Assembly: GCF_023155275.1 (NCBI RefSeq)
Contig: NZ_JALMUV010000031.1
Coordinates: forward strand, 1 to 64,000
DNA from: Streptomyces rhizoryzae
Lineage (GTDB): Bacteria; Actinomycetota; Actinomycetes; Streptomycetales; Streptomycetaceae
DNA length: 64,000 nucleotides
Reading direction: 5' to 3'
The translations under genes were made by a program, and so were the position numbers. The notes under the pieces are model-generated. The model ran no database searches. It saw only the letters and a list, made by a program, of their open reading frames with translations, and was not told where the DNA came from. The number at the start of each line of letters is the position of its first letter. Position 1 is the first letter of the stretch. Shown here in pieces: positions 15,757-24,388 of this stretch.

Positions 15757-16986
15757 TCAGCCGCCGAACTCCTCCAGGCCCTTGAGCGCCTGGTCCAGCA
15801 GCGCCTGGCGGCCCTCCAGCTCCCGGCCGAGCTTGTCGGCCTTGGCGGTGTTGCCGGCCGCCCGGGCCGCGTCGATCTGCTGCCGCAGCTTGTCGACGGC
15901 GTCCTGGAGCTGCCCGGTCAGCCCCGCGGCGCGGGCCCGCGCCTCAGGGTTGGTCCGCCGCCACTCGGCCTCCTCGGCGTCCTGGATGGCCCGCTCCACG
16001 GCGTGCATCCGGCCCTCGATCCGGGGGCGGGCGTCGCGCGGCACGTGGCCGATGGCCTCCCACCGCTCGTTGATCCCCCGGAACGCGGCCCGGGCCGCCT
16101 TCAGGTCGGTGACCGGGAGCAGCTTCTCGGCCTCGGCGGCCAGCTCCTCCTTGCGGGTGAGGTTCTCCCGCTGCTCGGCGTCGCGCTCGGCGAAGACCTC
16201 GCTGCGCGCCTGGAAGAAGACGTCCTGGGCGCCGCGGAAACGGTTCCACAGGTCGTCCTCGTGCTCGCGCTGGGCGCGGCCGGCGGCCTTCCACTCCTGC
16301 ATCAGCTCGCGGTAGCGGGCCGCGGTGGCGGCCCAGTCCGTCGAACCGGACAGCGCCTCGGCCTCGGCGACCAGCTTCTCCTTGGCCTTGCGGGCCTCCT
16401 CGCGCTGCGCGTCCAGCGACGCGAAGTGCGCCTTGCGCCGCTTGGAGAACGCCGACCGGGCGTGCGAGAAGCGGTGCCACAGCTCGTCGTCGGTCTTGCG
16501 GTCCAGGCGGGGCAGGCCCTTCCAGGTGTCCACCAGTGCGCGCAGCCGCTCACCGGCCGCCCGCCACTGCTCGCTGGCCGCCAGCTCCTCGGCCTCGGCG
16601 ACCAGCTTCTCCTTGGCCTGCCGCGCCTCGTCGGCCTGCCGGGCCTTGGCCGCCTTGCGCTCCTCGCGCCGCGACTCGACCGTGCTGACCAGGGCGTCCA
16701 GGCGCTCGCGCAGGGCCTGGAGATCACCCACCGCGTGGTGCTCGTCGACCTGCGTCCGCAGGTGCTCGATCGCGGTCAGGGCGTCCTTCGCCGAGAGGTC
16801 GGTGGTCCTGACCCGCCGCTCCAGGAGGCCGATCTCCACGACCAGGCCCTCATACTTGCGCTCGAAGTAGGCGAGAGCCTCCTCGGGAGTGCCCGCCTGC
16901 CACGATCCGACGACCTGCTCGCCGTCGGCGGTACGCACGTACACGGTCCCCGTCTCATCGACGCGGCCCCATGGGTCGCTGCTCAC
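15757..16986 (-). CDS. DUF349 domain protein (coiled-coil)
   Basis: A 409-residue, highly charged, mostly helical protein. Recognisable DUF349 units recur (WRAAGERLRALVDTWKGLPRLDRKTDDELWHRFSHAR; YRELMQEWKAAGRAQREHEDDLWNRFRGAQ; FRGINERWEAIGHVPRD), each with the Trp and R/K-x-x-(D/E)-(D/E)-x-L-W-x-R-F pattern. The N-terminus (SSDPWGRVDETGTVYVRTADGEQVVGSWQAG) is a short beta-rich tag common to Streptomyces homologues. No signal peptide or membrane helix. Function is unknown. The GTG start at 16986 is preceded by GGAGG, and the 242 bp between it and the cyclophilin gene show no other gene. Confidence 0.88.
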   Translation of the reverse strand: MSSDPWGRVDETGTVYVRTADGEQVVGSWQAGTPEEALAYFERKYEGLVVEIGLLERRVRTTDLSAKDALTAIEHLRTQVDEHHAVGDLQALRERLDALVSTVESRREERKAAKARQADEARQAKEKLVAEAEELAASEQWRAAGERLRALVDTWKGLPRLDRKTDDELWHRFSHARSAFSKRRKAHFASLDAQREEARKAKEKLVAEAEALSGSTDWAATAARYRELMQEWKAAGRAQREHEDDLWNRFRGAQDVFFQARSEVFAERDAEQRENLTRKEELAAEAEKLLPVTDLKAARAAFRGINERWEAIGHVPRDARPRIEGRMHAVERAIQDAEEAEWRRTNPEARARAAGLTGQLQDAVDKLRQQIDAARAAGNTAKADKLGRELEGRQALLDQALKGLEEFGG

Positions 16987-17228
16987 AGCGCCTCCTCCAC
17001 ATGATGCCGGCGCGGGCGTGCGGCCCCCCGGCATCGTCCACAGTTTCTGTCCGGCGGGGCAGCGCCCCGGCCGGCCGACGGGCTGAATTGCGGTGAGGGT
17101 GGCAGGCCGTCGGAGCAGGCACCCTACACAACGCCAATCTAGGCGACCGGCGGTCGGCTGTCCGCATCCAGCACGACCGGACTTGCGGTGGGGACGCCGG
17201 GAGGCGCACCCGTGCCGGCCGCCGCCGG

Positions 17229-18044
17229 TCAGCTCTTGCGGACCGCCGCCCGGTCGATGACGACCGTGGCGTCGGGCGCGGTGCTGCCGTGCGCCGGGTC
17301 GGGGTGCGAACCGGCGGCGGCGATCTTGCGCAGCACGTCCAGGCCGCCGGTGATCCGGCCGAACGGCGTGTAGTCCGCGGGCAGCCGGCTGTCCTCGTAG
17401 ACGAGGAAGAACTGACTCCCGCCGGAATTCCGGGTCTTGGGGTCCTTGCCGTCGTAGCGGTTGGCCATGGCGACCGTGCCCGCCGGATAGACACCGCCCT
17501 TGATCCGAGGGTCGCGGAGGTTCTCGTCGGGGAGGGTGTAGCCGGGTGTGCCCTGGCCGGTGCCCTTCGGGTCGCCGCATTGCAGGATGTGGATCCCCTG
17601 GTCGACCAGGCGGTGGCAGCGGGTGTGGTCGAAGTAGCCCTGACCGGCCAGGAACGCGAAGGAGTTGACGGTGTGCGGCGCCTTGGCCGCGTCCATGGCG
17701 AAGGCGATCCGGCCGCAGGTGGTGGACAGCTCGGCGGTGTACGACGCCGAGGTGTCGACGGTCATCGCGGGCTCCTCGGGCCACGTCTTCGCCGCCGGGG
17801 CGCCCTTGGCGGGACGGGCGCACGGGTCGGCCGGCGGGGCGGCCCCGTCCGAGCGCGTGCGGTCGCCGCCGGACAGCGAGACGGAGGCGTACGCGGCGGC
17901 GCCGGCGGCCAGCGCGAGGGCCACCACCCCGGCGAGGATGACGTTGCGGCGCCTGGTCCGCCGGGCGGACTCGGTCCGCCGCTGCTGCTGGCGGGCGTAT
18001 TTCTGCCGGGCGAGCTCGCGCCGCCGCCGGTCCTTGCTGACCAC
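17229..18044 (-). CDS. membrane-anchored cyclophilin-type peptidyl-prolyl isomerase
   Basis: The 271-residue protein starts with a basic cytoplasmic segment (KDRRRRELARQKYARQQQRR), one signal-anchor helix (VILAGVVALALAAGAAAYA, about 43-61), then a cyclophilin domain outside the cell. Signatures: FLAGQGYFDHTRCHRL, GGSQFFLVYEDS and YTPFGRITGGLDVLRKI. The usual catalytic-loop Phe and Gln are only partly kept (HRLVDQGIHILQCGDP), so activity may be weak. The GTG start at 18044 has AGGGG upstream. It is divergent from the MBL hydrolase gene. Confidence 0.88.
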   Translation of the reverse strand: MVSKDRRRRELARQKYARQQQRRTESARRTRRRNVILAGVVALALAAGAAAYASVSLSGGDRTRSDGAAPPADPCARPAKGAPAAKTWPEEPAMTVDTSASYTAELSTTCGRIAFAMDAAKAPHTVNSFAFLAGQGYFDHTRCHRLVDQGIHILQCGDPKGTGQGTPGYTLPDENLRDPRIKGGVYPAGTVAMANRYDGKDPKTRNSGGSQFFLVYEDSRLPADYTPFGRITGGLDVLRKIAAAGSHPDPAHGSTAPDATVVIDRAAVRKS

Positions 18045-18131
18045 CGGTCGTCCCCTCTCTGACGCCATCCGTCGCTGCCGTCTGCCGTGGCCGTACCGTA
18101 TACGGGTTCGCCCTGCCGGGAGTCCCGCCGG

Positions 18132-18137
18132 TAGGCT
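18132..18137 (+). promoter_or_regulatory. candidate -10 box for the MBL hydrolase-hisS unit
   Basis: TAGGCT, 68 bp before the GTG at 18205, within the divergent region shared with the cyclophilin gene. Confidence 0.35.
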
Positions 18138-18204
18138 CTGGAGCTGCCGAGATGTTCCGGGCGCGGTCCCGCCGACCGCCCCCCGCCGATCTTTAAGGAC
18201 GAAC

Positions 18205-18921
18205 GTGCTGATTGCCGGGTTCCCCGCCGGGGCCTGGGGGACCAACTGCTACCTGGTCGCCCCCGCCGCAGGCGAGGAGTGCGTGATCATCGACCCGGGC
18301 CACCAGGCGGCCCCCGGCGTCGAGGAGACGCTCAGGAAGCATCGGCTCAAGCCCGTCGCGGTCATCCTCACCCACGGCCACCTCGACCACGTCGCGTCGG
18401 TCGTCCCGGTGTGCGGGGCGCACGGCGTCCCCGCCTGGATCCACCCCGAGGACCGCTACATGATGAGCGACCCGGAGAAGGCCCTCGGCCGCTCCATCGG
18501 TCAGCAGCTCATGGGCGAGCTGACCGTGGGCGAGCCGGACGACGTCAAGGAGCTGGCCGATGGCAGCGCCCTGGAACTGGCCGGGATGGCGTTCTCGGTC
18601 GCGCACGCACCGGGCCATACCAAGGGGTCGGTGACCTTCCGGCTGCCCGAGCAGGCGGACGTTCCGCCGGTCTTCTTCTCGGGCGACCTGCTGTTCGCCG
18701 GCTCCATCGGACGCACCGACCTGCCGGGCGGCGACCACGCCGAGATCCTCCAGTCGCTGGAGCGCGTGTGCCTCCCGCTGGACGACTCGACCGTGGTGCT
18801 CTCCGGCCACGGCCCCCAGACCACCATCGGCCGCGAGCGCGCCACCAACCCCTTCCTCCGGCAGGTGGCCGCCGGCCTCGGAGACGGCGACCCGACCGCC
18901 GCTCCGCGACGAGGAATGTGA
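18205..18921 (+). CDS. metallo-beta-lactamase fold hydrolase (glyoxalase II-like)
   Basis: The 238-residue protein has the zinc motif THGHLDH (residues about 59-65), a further ligand His in HAPGHTKGS, Asp in FFSGDLLFAGSIGRTDLPGGD, and the final His in LSGHGPQTTIGRE. This arrangement is that of the hydroxyacylglutathione-hydrolase-like branch. Actinobacteria use mycothiol rather than glutathione, so the natural thioester substrate may differ. GTG 18205 has AAGGAC at 4-nt spacing. hisS starts 11 bp after the stop, and this pairing is conserved in Streptomyces. Confidence 0.88.
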   Translation: MLIAGFPAGAWGTNCYLVAPAAGEECVIIDPGHQAAPGVEETLRKHRLKPVAVILTHGHLDHVASVVPVCGAHGVPAWIHPEDRYMMSDPEKALGRSIGQQLMGELTVGEPDDVKELADGSALELAGMAFSVAHAPGHTKGSVTFRLPEQADVPPVFFSGDLLFAGSIGRTDLPGGDHAEILQSLERVCLPLDDSTVVLSGHGPQTTIGRERATNPFLRQVAAGLGDGDPTAAPRRGM

Positions 18922-18932
18922 CGAGACCTTCC

Positions 18933-20195
18933 GTGAGCACCTTTCAGGCCCCCAAGGGCACCTACGACCTGATCCCGCCGAACTCCGCGACGTATCTGGC
19001 GGTCCGCGAGGCGATCGCCGCGCCGCTGCGCAACTCCGGCTACGGCTACATCGAGACGCCCGGCTTCGAGAACGTCGAGCTGTTCGCCCGCGGTGTCGGC
19101 GAGTCCACCGACATCGTCACCAAGGAGATGTACGCCTTCGAGACCAAGGGCGGGGACCGGCTCGCGCTGCGCCCCGAGGGCACCGCCTCGGTGCTGCGCG
19201 CCGCGCTGGAGGCCAACCTCCACAAGGGCGGCAACCTCCCGGTCAAGCTGTGGTACTCCGGCTCCTACTACCGCTACGAGCGCCCGCAGAAGGGCCGCTA
19301 CCGGCACTTCTCGCAGGTCGGCGCGGAGGCGATCGGTGCCGAGGACCCGGCGCTGGACGCCGAGCTGATCATCCTGGCCCACCAGGCGTACCGGTCGCTG
19401 GGCCTGCGCGACTTCCGGATCCTGCTGAACTCCCTCGGCGACAAGGAGTGCCGCCCCGTCTACCGCGCCGCGCTCCAGGACTTCCTGCGCGGTCTGGAGC
19501 TCGACGAGGACACCCGCCGCCGGATCGAGATCAACCCGCTGCGGGTGCTGGACGACAAGCGCGAGTCGGTCCAGGAGCAGCTGATCGGCGCGCCGATGCT
19601 GCGCGACTACCTCTGCGAGGCGTGCAAGACCTACCACGAGCAGGTCCGCGAGCTGCTGACCGCGGCGGGGGTGGCCTTCGAGGACGACCCGAAGCTGGTC
19701 CGCGGCCTGGACTACTACACCCGCACCACCTTCGAGTTCGTCCACGACGGCCTGGGCTCGCAGTCCGCGGTGGGCGGCGGCGGCCGCTACGACGGCCTGT
19801 CCGAGATGATCGGCGGGCCCGCGCTGCCGTCCGTCGGCTGGGCGCTGGGCGTGGACCGCACGGTGCTGGCCCTGGAGGCCGAGGGCATCGCCCTCGACAT
19901 CCCGGCCGCCACCTCCGTCTACGCCGTCCCGCTGGGCGAGGAGGCCCGCCGGGTGCTGTTCGGCAAGGTCACCGAGCTGCGCCTGGCCGGTGTCGCCACC
20001 GACTTCGCGTACGGCGGCAAGGGCCTGAAGAACGCCATGAAGTCCGCCAACCGCTCCGGCGCCCGGCTGGCGCTGGTGGCCGGTGAGCGGGATCTGGCCG
20101 AGGGCGTGGTCCAGCTCAAGGACCTGGCCAGCGGCGAGCAGACGCCGGTCGCGCTGGACGCGGTGGTCGAGGAGGTCCGGCGGGCGCTGGGCTGA
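18933..20195 (+). CDS. hisS: histidine-tRNA ligase
   Basis: Class II aminoacyl-tRNA synthetase. Motif 1 region (PKGTYDLIPPNSATYLAVREAI), motif 2 (YSGSYYRYERPQKGRYRHFSQVGAEAIG), the HisA motif LVRGLDYYTRTTFEF and motif 3 ALGVDRTVLAL are all present. A C-terminal anticodon-binding domain begins near residue 327. The 420-residue length is normal. GTG 18933 begins STFQAPKGTYD. A perfect 17-bp terminator follows. Confidence 0.96.
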   Translation: MSTFQAPKGTYDLIPPNSATYLAVREAIAAPLRNSGYGYIETPGFENVELFARGVGESTDIVTKEMYAFETKGGDRLALRPEGTASVLRAALEANLHKGGNLPVKLWYSGSYYRYERPQKGRYRHFSQVGAEAIGAEDPALDAELIILAHQAYRSLGLRDFRILLNSLGDKECRPVYRAALQDFLRGLELDEDTRRRIEINPLRVLDDKRESVQEQLIGAPMLRDYLCEACKTYHEQVRELLTAAGVAFEDDPKLVRGLDYYTRTTFEFVHDGLGSQSAVGGGGRYDGLSEMIGGPALPSVGWALGVDRTVLALEAEGIALDIPAATSVYAVPLGEEARRVLFGKVTELRLAGVATDFAYGGKGLKNAMKSANRSGARLALVAGERDLAEGVVQLKDLASGEQTPVALDAVVEEVRRALG

Positions 20196-20213
20196 GCGGC
20201 CCGCCCCGCTTCC

Positions 20214-20252
20214 CCGGGGGCCCGGACGGCAGCGCGCCGTCCGGGCCCCCGG
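20214..20252 (+). terminator. terminator after hisS
   Basis: A perfect 17-bp stem (20214-20230 with 20236-20252) around a 5-nt loop AGCGC. Confidence 0.75.
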
Positions 20253-20421
20253 CGCTTTCCGGGACTCGCGGCGTCAACGCCCCGGCCGCGGAATCACCCC
20301 GGATCCCCCCAGGACAGCCCGGGTCCACAGGGAGGTGCGGCACAATGAGGGACGCGGCCGGGTCCGCCGGCCGCGCCACGCCTTGACGGCGCCCCTTCCC
20401 ACGGACCGACGGAACGGCCAT

Positions 20422-21066
20422 ATGACGACGACAGCGCTTGACGACGTGTCCACCGACGACGACCGGGTGCGGGGCGCCGCGGAGCCCATCGGCGCCGGCC
20501 GCGGCCTCGCCCTGCTCCTGGTGATCACCGGTGCGCTCGGCGGGCTGGCCGCCTGGGCCATCACGCTGGACAAGTTCGAGCTGCTGAAGGACCCGAACTT
20601 CAAGCCGGCGTGCAGCCTCAGCCCGATCATCTCCTGCGGCAGCGTGATGCAGAGCAAGCAGGCGGAGGTGTTCGGCTTCCCCAACCCGATGGCCGGGCTG
20701 CTCGGCTTCGCGGTGGTGATCGCGATCGGCATGGCCGTGCTGGCGGGCGCCCGCTTCCGCCGCTGGTACTGGCTCGGCCTCAACGCCGGCACGCTGCTGG
20801 CGTCGGTCTTCTGCATGTGGCTGATGACCCAGTCGCTCTACGACATCAACGCGCTCTGCCTGTGGTGCACGCTGACCTGGTGCGTGACGGTCCTGATGTT
20901 CTGGTACACCACGGTCCACAACCTCAAGCACGGCATCCTCCCGGCGCCCCGGGGCCTGCGCGAGGCGGTGGTGGAGTTCCACTGGGTGGTCCCGGTGCTC
21001 TGGTACGGCGTGATCGCGCTGCTGATCCTGACCCGCTGGTGGTCGTACTGGAGCAGCCTGCTCTGA
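20422..21066 (+). CDS. vitamin K epoxide reductase (VKOR) family membrane protein
   Basis: A 214-residue membrane protein with about five helices. VKOR marks: the loop cysteines in ACSLSPIISCGSVMQSKQAEVFGFPNP (two Cys, Ser/Pro-rich), followed by MAGLLGF, and the active-site pair CLWC in INALCLWCTLTW. Bacterial VKORs re-oxidise a DsbA-type partner and pass electrons to menaquinone, so the likely role is disulfide formation outside the membrane. No DsbA-like gene is adjacent. ATG 20422 was chosen over longer forms because it starts a typical short acidic N-terminus before helix 1. Confidence 0.92.
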   Translation: MTTTALDDVSTDDDRVRGAAEPIGAGRGLALLLVITGALGGLAAWAITLDKFELLKDPNFKPACSLSPIISCGSVMQSKQAEVFGFPNPMAGLLGFAVVIAIGMAVLAGARFRRWYWLGLNAGTLLASVFCMWLMTQSLYDINALCLWCTLTWCVTVLMFWYTTVHNLKHGILPAPRGLREAVVEFHWVVPVLWYGVIALLILTRWWSYWSSLL

Positions 21067-21110
21067 GCCGTGCCGCCCGGGAGCCGTCCCGGACTGTCCG
21101 GAATCCTTCG

Positions 21111-21144
21111 CGCCCCGGCCCGCCGCACCCGGCGGGCCGGGGCG
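21111..21144 (+). terminator. terminator after the VKOR gene
   Basis: A perfect 14-bp stem (CGCCCCGGCCCGCC 21111-21124, complement 21131-21144) with a 6-nt loop. It abuts the rarA promoter element. Confidence 0.7.
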
Positions 21145-21167
21145 TTGTCAGTGGGGTGGCATAGGCT
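21145..21167 (+). promoter_or_regulatory. PafBC/RecA-NDp-type DNA-damage promoter of rarA
   Basis: TTGTCAGTG (21145-21153), exactly 8 nt, TAGGCT (21162-21167). The element is complete. The GTG start of rarA is 9 bases after the -10 box, which predicts a leaderless or nearly leaderless transcript. Confidence 0.7.
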
Positions 21168-21175
21168 CCGTAGAC

Positions 21176-22543
21176 GTGGAGCCCGACCTGTTCACCGCCG
21201 CCGCGGAAGCCCGTCAGGAGAAGGACCCGGCGAGGTCCCCTCTCGCCGTACGCATGCGCCCGCGCACCCTCGACGAAGTCGTCGGCCAGCAGCATCTGCT
21301 CAAGCCCGGGTCGCCGCTGCGGCGGCTGGTGGGCGAGGGCAGCGGGGGTCCGGCCGGCCCGTCGTCGGTGTTCCTGTGGGGCCCGCCCGGTATCGGCAAG
21401 ACGACCCTGGCCTACGTCGTCAGCCAGGCGACGAACAAGCGCTTCGTCGAGCTGTCCGCGATCACCGCGGGCGTCAAGGAGGTCCGGGCGGTCATCGACG
21501 GTGCCCGCCGCGCCTCGGGCGGCTACGGCAAGGAGACCGTCCTCTTCCTCGACGAGATCCACCGCTTCAGCAAGGCCCAGCAGGACTCCCTGCTGCCCGC
21601 GGTGGAGAACCGCTGGGTCACCCTGATCGCCGCCACGACCGAGAACCCCTACTTCTCGGTGATCTCCCCGCTGCTCTCCCGCTCCCTGCTGCTGACGCTG
21701 GAGCCGCTGACCGACGACGACCTGCGGGGCCTGCTGCGGCGCGCGCTGACCGACGCGCGCGGACTGGCCGGGGCGGTCACGCTGCCCGAGGACACCGAGG
21801 CGCACCTGCTGCGGATCGCCGGCGGGGACGCCCGGCGGGCCCTGACGGCGCTGGAGGCCGGGGCCGGCTCCGCGCTGGCCAAGGGGGAGCAGGAGATCAC
21901 CCTTCGGACGCTGGAGGAGGCGGTGGACCGGGCGGCGGTGAAGTACGACCGGGCCGGCGACCAGCACTACGACGTGGCCAGCGCGCTGATCAAGTCGATC
22001 CGCGGCTCCGACGTCGATGCCGCGCTGCACTACCTCGCGCGGATGATCGAGGCGGGGGAGGACCCGCGGTTCATCGCCCGCCGGCTGATGATCTCCGCCA
22101 GCGAGGACATCGGCCTGGCCGATCCGACGGCGCTACAGACCGCGGTGGCCGCGGCCCAGGCGGTGGCGCTGATCGGCTTCCCCGAGGCCCGGATCACGCT
22201 GAGCCAGGCCACCATCGCGCTCGCGTTGGCGCCGAAGTCCAACGCCGCGTACCTGGCGATAGACGCCGCGCTCGCCGACGTCCGGGCCGGCAAGGCCGGA
22301 CCGGTCCCCGCGCACCTGCGGGACAGCCACTACCAGGGCGCCCAGAAACTCGGCCACGGCCAGGGGTACCGCTACCCCCACGACCTGCCCGGCGGGATCG
22401 CCGCCCAGCAGTACGCCCCCGACGCGGTGCACGGCACGCGCTACTACACCCCCACCCGGCACGGCGCCGAGGCGCGCTACGCCGATGTCGCCGAGCGGGT
22501 CCGGGCCCGGCTGCGCGGGGAGGCCGGCGAGCGGGGCGAGTGA
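21176..22543 (+). CDS. rarA: replication-associated recombination protein A (RarA/MgsA)
   Basis: AAA+ ATPase of the clamp-loader family that acts at stalled forks. The 455 residues show Walker A GPPGIGKTTLAY, Walker B VLFLDEIHRFSKAQQD, sensor 1 AATTENPYFSVISPLLSRS and the C-terminal MgsA tetramer domain (DVDAALHYLARMIEAGEDPRFIARRL..., LAPKSNAAYLAID, YRYPHD). GTG 21176 is chosen because it directly follows the -10 box. The gene is damage-promoter-linked and converges with the DUF2470 gene. Confidence 0.94.
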   Translation: MEPDLFTAAAEARQEKDPARSPLAVRMRPRTLDEVVGQQHLLKPGSPLRRLVGEGSGGPAGPSSVFLWGPPGIGKTTLAYVVSQATNKRFVELSAITAGVKEVRAVIDGARRASGGYGKETVLFLDEIHRFSKAQQDSLLPAVENRWVTLIAATTENPYFSVISPLLSRSLLLTLEPLTDDDLRGLLRRALTDARGLAGAVTLPEDTEAHLLRIAGGDARRALTALEAGAGSALAKGEQEITLRTLEEAVDRAAVKYDRAGDQHYDVASALIKSIRGSDVDAALHYLARMIEAGEDPRFIARRLMISASEDIGLADPTALQTAVAAAQAVALIGFPEARITLSQATIALALAPKSNAAYLAIDAALADVRAGKAGPVPAHLRDSHYQGAQKLGHGQGYRYPHDLPGGIAAQQYAPDAVHGTRYYTPTRHGAEARYADVAERVRARLRGEAGERGE

Positions 22544-22547
22544 GGGG

Positions 22548-22574
22548 CGCCGCGGCGGTCAGTCCGCCGCGGCG
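22548..22574. terminator. shared terminator of convergent rarA and DUF2470 genes
   Basis: A perfect 11-bp stem (CGCCGCGGCGG 22548-22558, complement 22564-22574), loop TCAGT. It overlaps the last codons of the minus-strand gene. Confidence 0.55.
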
Positions 22575-23440
22575 TCGAAGAGGGCGTGCAGGGCCCGGCG
22601 CAGTCCGGCCACGTCCCGGACCGGCTCGGGGAAGTCGAAGCGGGCGTCGAAGGTCCGCCGGCCCCCGGCTTCCGGTACGAAGCGGACCCGCAGCCCGAAA
22701 CGGTCCAGGCCCACCGGCACGGCCCGGTCGCGCGCCCCGCAGACCCCGGCGCCGCGCTCGCCCAGCAGGGCGCACAGCCCGCGCACCTGCGCGGCGTGCG
22801 CGCTGTCCAGGTGCTGGAGCAGTTCGGCCTCGTGCTCGACGAGCGGATCGGGCTCCGCGGCGGCGAACTCCTCCGGTTCGAAGGGCTCCGCGCCCCACAG
22901 GTCGTCCACCGCCCCCTCGCCGACCTCCAGCCGCAGCAGCGCCCAGGCGGGCCGGCCGGACGGCTCCGGGGCGGCGGCCAGCGCCTCGCCGAGGCCGAGG
23001 AGTTCGCCGGCCGGGTGCCGCGCGGCCAGCATCCGCGCGGCCCGGGCGCGCTGCGCGCCGGGTACGGGGGTGAGCCAGCCGGCGACCCAGGCGCGGCCGC
23101 GGATCCGGTGCGGGACGGCGACCGGTGCCACATCGGTGATCTCCATCACGGCGGGCAGGTCGTCGTCCTGGGCGTGCGCGGCGGCCCGGGCGGCCGCGCA
23201 GTCCCCGGGGACGAGCAGCAGCACGTCCCCGTCGGGCGTCACGGTCCGGCAGACGGGGCCGGAGAGCCCGCTGGGGTCCGGGTCCTCGACTCCGGGGACC
23301 TCCAGCGACGCCATACCATGGGAGGCGACGAGAGTACGTACACGCTCAGCCGCCGAGGGCCGCTGGGCGTCTTCCACGGGACGCGGCTGACCCGTCCCGG
23401 TGCGCTCCGCATCGGGCAGGGGGATCCCAGGTCGAAACAT
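22559..23440 (-). CDS. DUF2470/HugZ-like flavin-fold protein, probably iron regulated
   Basis: A 293-residue protein. The N-terminal two thirds resemble the split-barrel pyridoxamine-phosphate-oxidase-like fold (MASLEVPG..., GDVLLLVPGD, IRGRAWVAGWLTPVP). The C-terminus is a DUF2470 domain (LVEHEAELLQHLDSAHAAQVRGL, PVGLDRFGLRVRFVP, ARFDFPEPVRDVAGLRRALHALF). This pair of domains is typical of HugZ-type haem-degrading or haem-utilisation proteins and related uncharacterised actinobacterial proteins. The ATG at 23440 has GAGGAG upstream. An iron-box-like palindrome lies 16-34 bp before the start. The role in haem or iron use is inferred. Confidence 0.75.
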   Translation of the reverse strand: MFRPGIPLPDAERTGTGQPRPVEDAQRPSAAERVRTLVASHGMASLEVPGVEDPDPSGLSGPVCRTVTPDGDVLLLVPGDCAAARAAAHAQDDDLPAVMEITDVAPVAVPHRIRGRAWVAGWLTPVPGAQRARAARMLAARHPAGELLGLGEALAAAPEPSGRPAWALLRLEVGEGAVDDLWGAEPFEPEEFAAAEPDPLVEHEAELLQHLDSAHAAQVRGLCALLGERGAGVCGARDRAVPVGLDRFGLRVRFVPEAGGRRTFDARFDFPEPVRDVAGLRRALHALFDAAAD

Positions 23441-23455
23441 GCGTTCTCCTCGCGC

Positions 23456-23474
23456 TAAGGTAAGCCTCACCTAA
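23456..23474. promoter_or_regulatory. iron box (DmdR1/IdeR-type operator)
   Basis: On the minus strand the site reads TTAGGTGAGGCTTACCTTA. It matches the actinobacterial iron-box palindrome TTAGGTTAGGCTCACCTAA in most positions, including the TTAGGT-AGGCT core. It lies in the 56-bp divergent region between the DUF2470 gene and rpsD, immediately upstream of the former, where a bound repressor would block its transcription. Confidence 0.65.
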
Positions 23475-23496
23475 CTTACATGGAGGAACGTTCCAC

Positions 23497-24108
23497 GTGA
23501 ACCAGTCGCGTCCCAAGGTCAAGAAGTCGCGCGCGCTCGGCATCGCGCTGACCCCCAAGGCCGTCAAGTACTTCGAGGCCCGTCCCTACCCGCCCGGCGA
23601 GCACGGCCGCGGCCGCAAGCAGAACAGCGACTACAAGGTCCGCCTGCTGGAGAAGCAGCGTCTGCGCGCCCAGTACGACATCAGCGAGCGCCAGATGGTC
23701 CGTGCCTACGACCGCGCTCGGAAGGTCGAAGGCAAGACGGGCGAAGCCCTGATCGTCGAGCTTGAGCGCCGTCTGGACGCGCTCGTCCTGCGTTCGGGCC
23801 TGGCCCGGACGATCTACCAGGCCCGCCAGATGGTGGTCCACGGCCACATCTCGGTCAACGACCGCAAGGTGGACAAGCCGTCGTTCCGCGTCCGCCCCGG
23901 CGACGTGGTGATGGTCCGCGAGCGCAGCCGCGACAAGCACCCCTTCCAGGTGGCCCGCGAGGGCGGCTACGCCACCGACGGCGAGACCCCGCGCTACCTG
24001 GAGGTCAACCTCCAGGCCCTGGCGTTCCGCCTGGACCGGGACCCCAACCGCAAGGAGATCCCGGTCATCTGCGACGAGCAGCTGGTCGTCGAGTACTACG
24101 CCCGCTGA
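23497..24108 (+). CDS. rpsD: 30S ribosomal protein S4
   Basis: Primary 16S rRNA-binding assembly protein. The 203 residues include the S4 RNA-binding domain (LERRLDALVLRSGLARTIYQARQMVVHGHISVNDRKVD). The short N-terminal region (NQSRPKVKKSRALGIALTPKAVKYFEARPYPPGEHGRGRKQNSDYKVRLLEKQRLRAQY) lacks the Cys-cluster zinc site, as in zinc-free S4 forms. GTG 23497 has GGAGG at proper spacing. It stands alone rather than in the alpha operon, as usual in Streptomyces. Confidence 0.96.
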   Translation: MNQSRPKVKKSRALGIALTPKAVKYFEARPYPPGEHGRGRKQNSDYKVRLLEKQRLRAQYDISERQMVRAYDRARKVEGKTGEALIVELERRLDALVLRSGLARTIYQARQMVVHGHISVNDRKVDKPSFRVRPGDVVMVRERSRDKHPFQVAREGGYATDGETPRYLEVNLQALAFRLDRDPNRKEIPVICDEQLVVEYYAR

Positions 24109-24131
24109 TCCACTCGGCCGGCGCACCGCTC

Positions 24132-24175
24132 AGCCCGCCGACTCCCCTCCGCCCGCGGACGGGGAGGCGGCGGGC
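24132..24175 (+). terminator. hairpin after rpsD
   Basis: The outer arms GCCCGCCG and CGGCGGGC flank an inner CCCC/GGGG pairing, shortly after the rpsD stop. Confidence 0.45.
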
Positions 24176-24388
24176 CGGTGCGTATCAGGGGGCAGGTGCG
24201 GAGCGGGGCCGGGTACGGAGCGGGGCCGGGTGCGTAGCGGTGGCGGCACGCACCGTACAATCGCCGTTTCCGGCGCCGCACGGGGAAGCCGCATCGCGGT
24301 ACGGCCGCGGCCCCGCGGCGCGATAAGGTCAACGTTGCCGTTCGAGCAGGACGAAACCAGACCAGACCAGTCGGAGAGTGGTGCCAGC

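Noticed and set aside
15757..17823. Single long minus-strand gene joining the DUF349 frame to upstream sequence
   Set aside because: The extension runs through frame-shadow sequence of the cyclophilin gene. GTG 16986 with a GGAGG site gives the conserved N-terminus.
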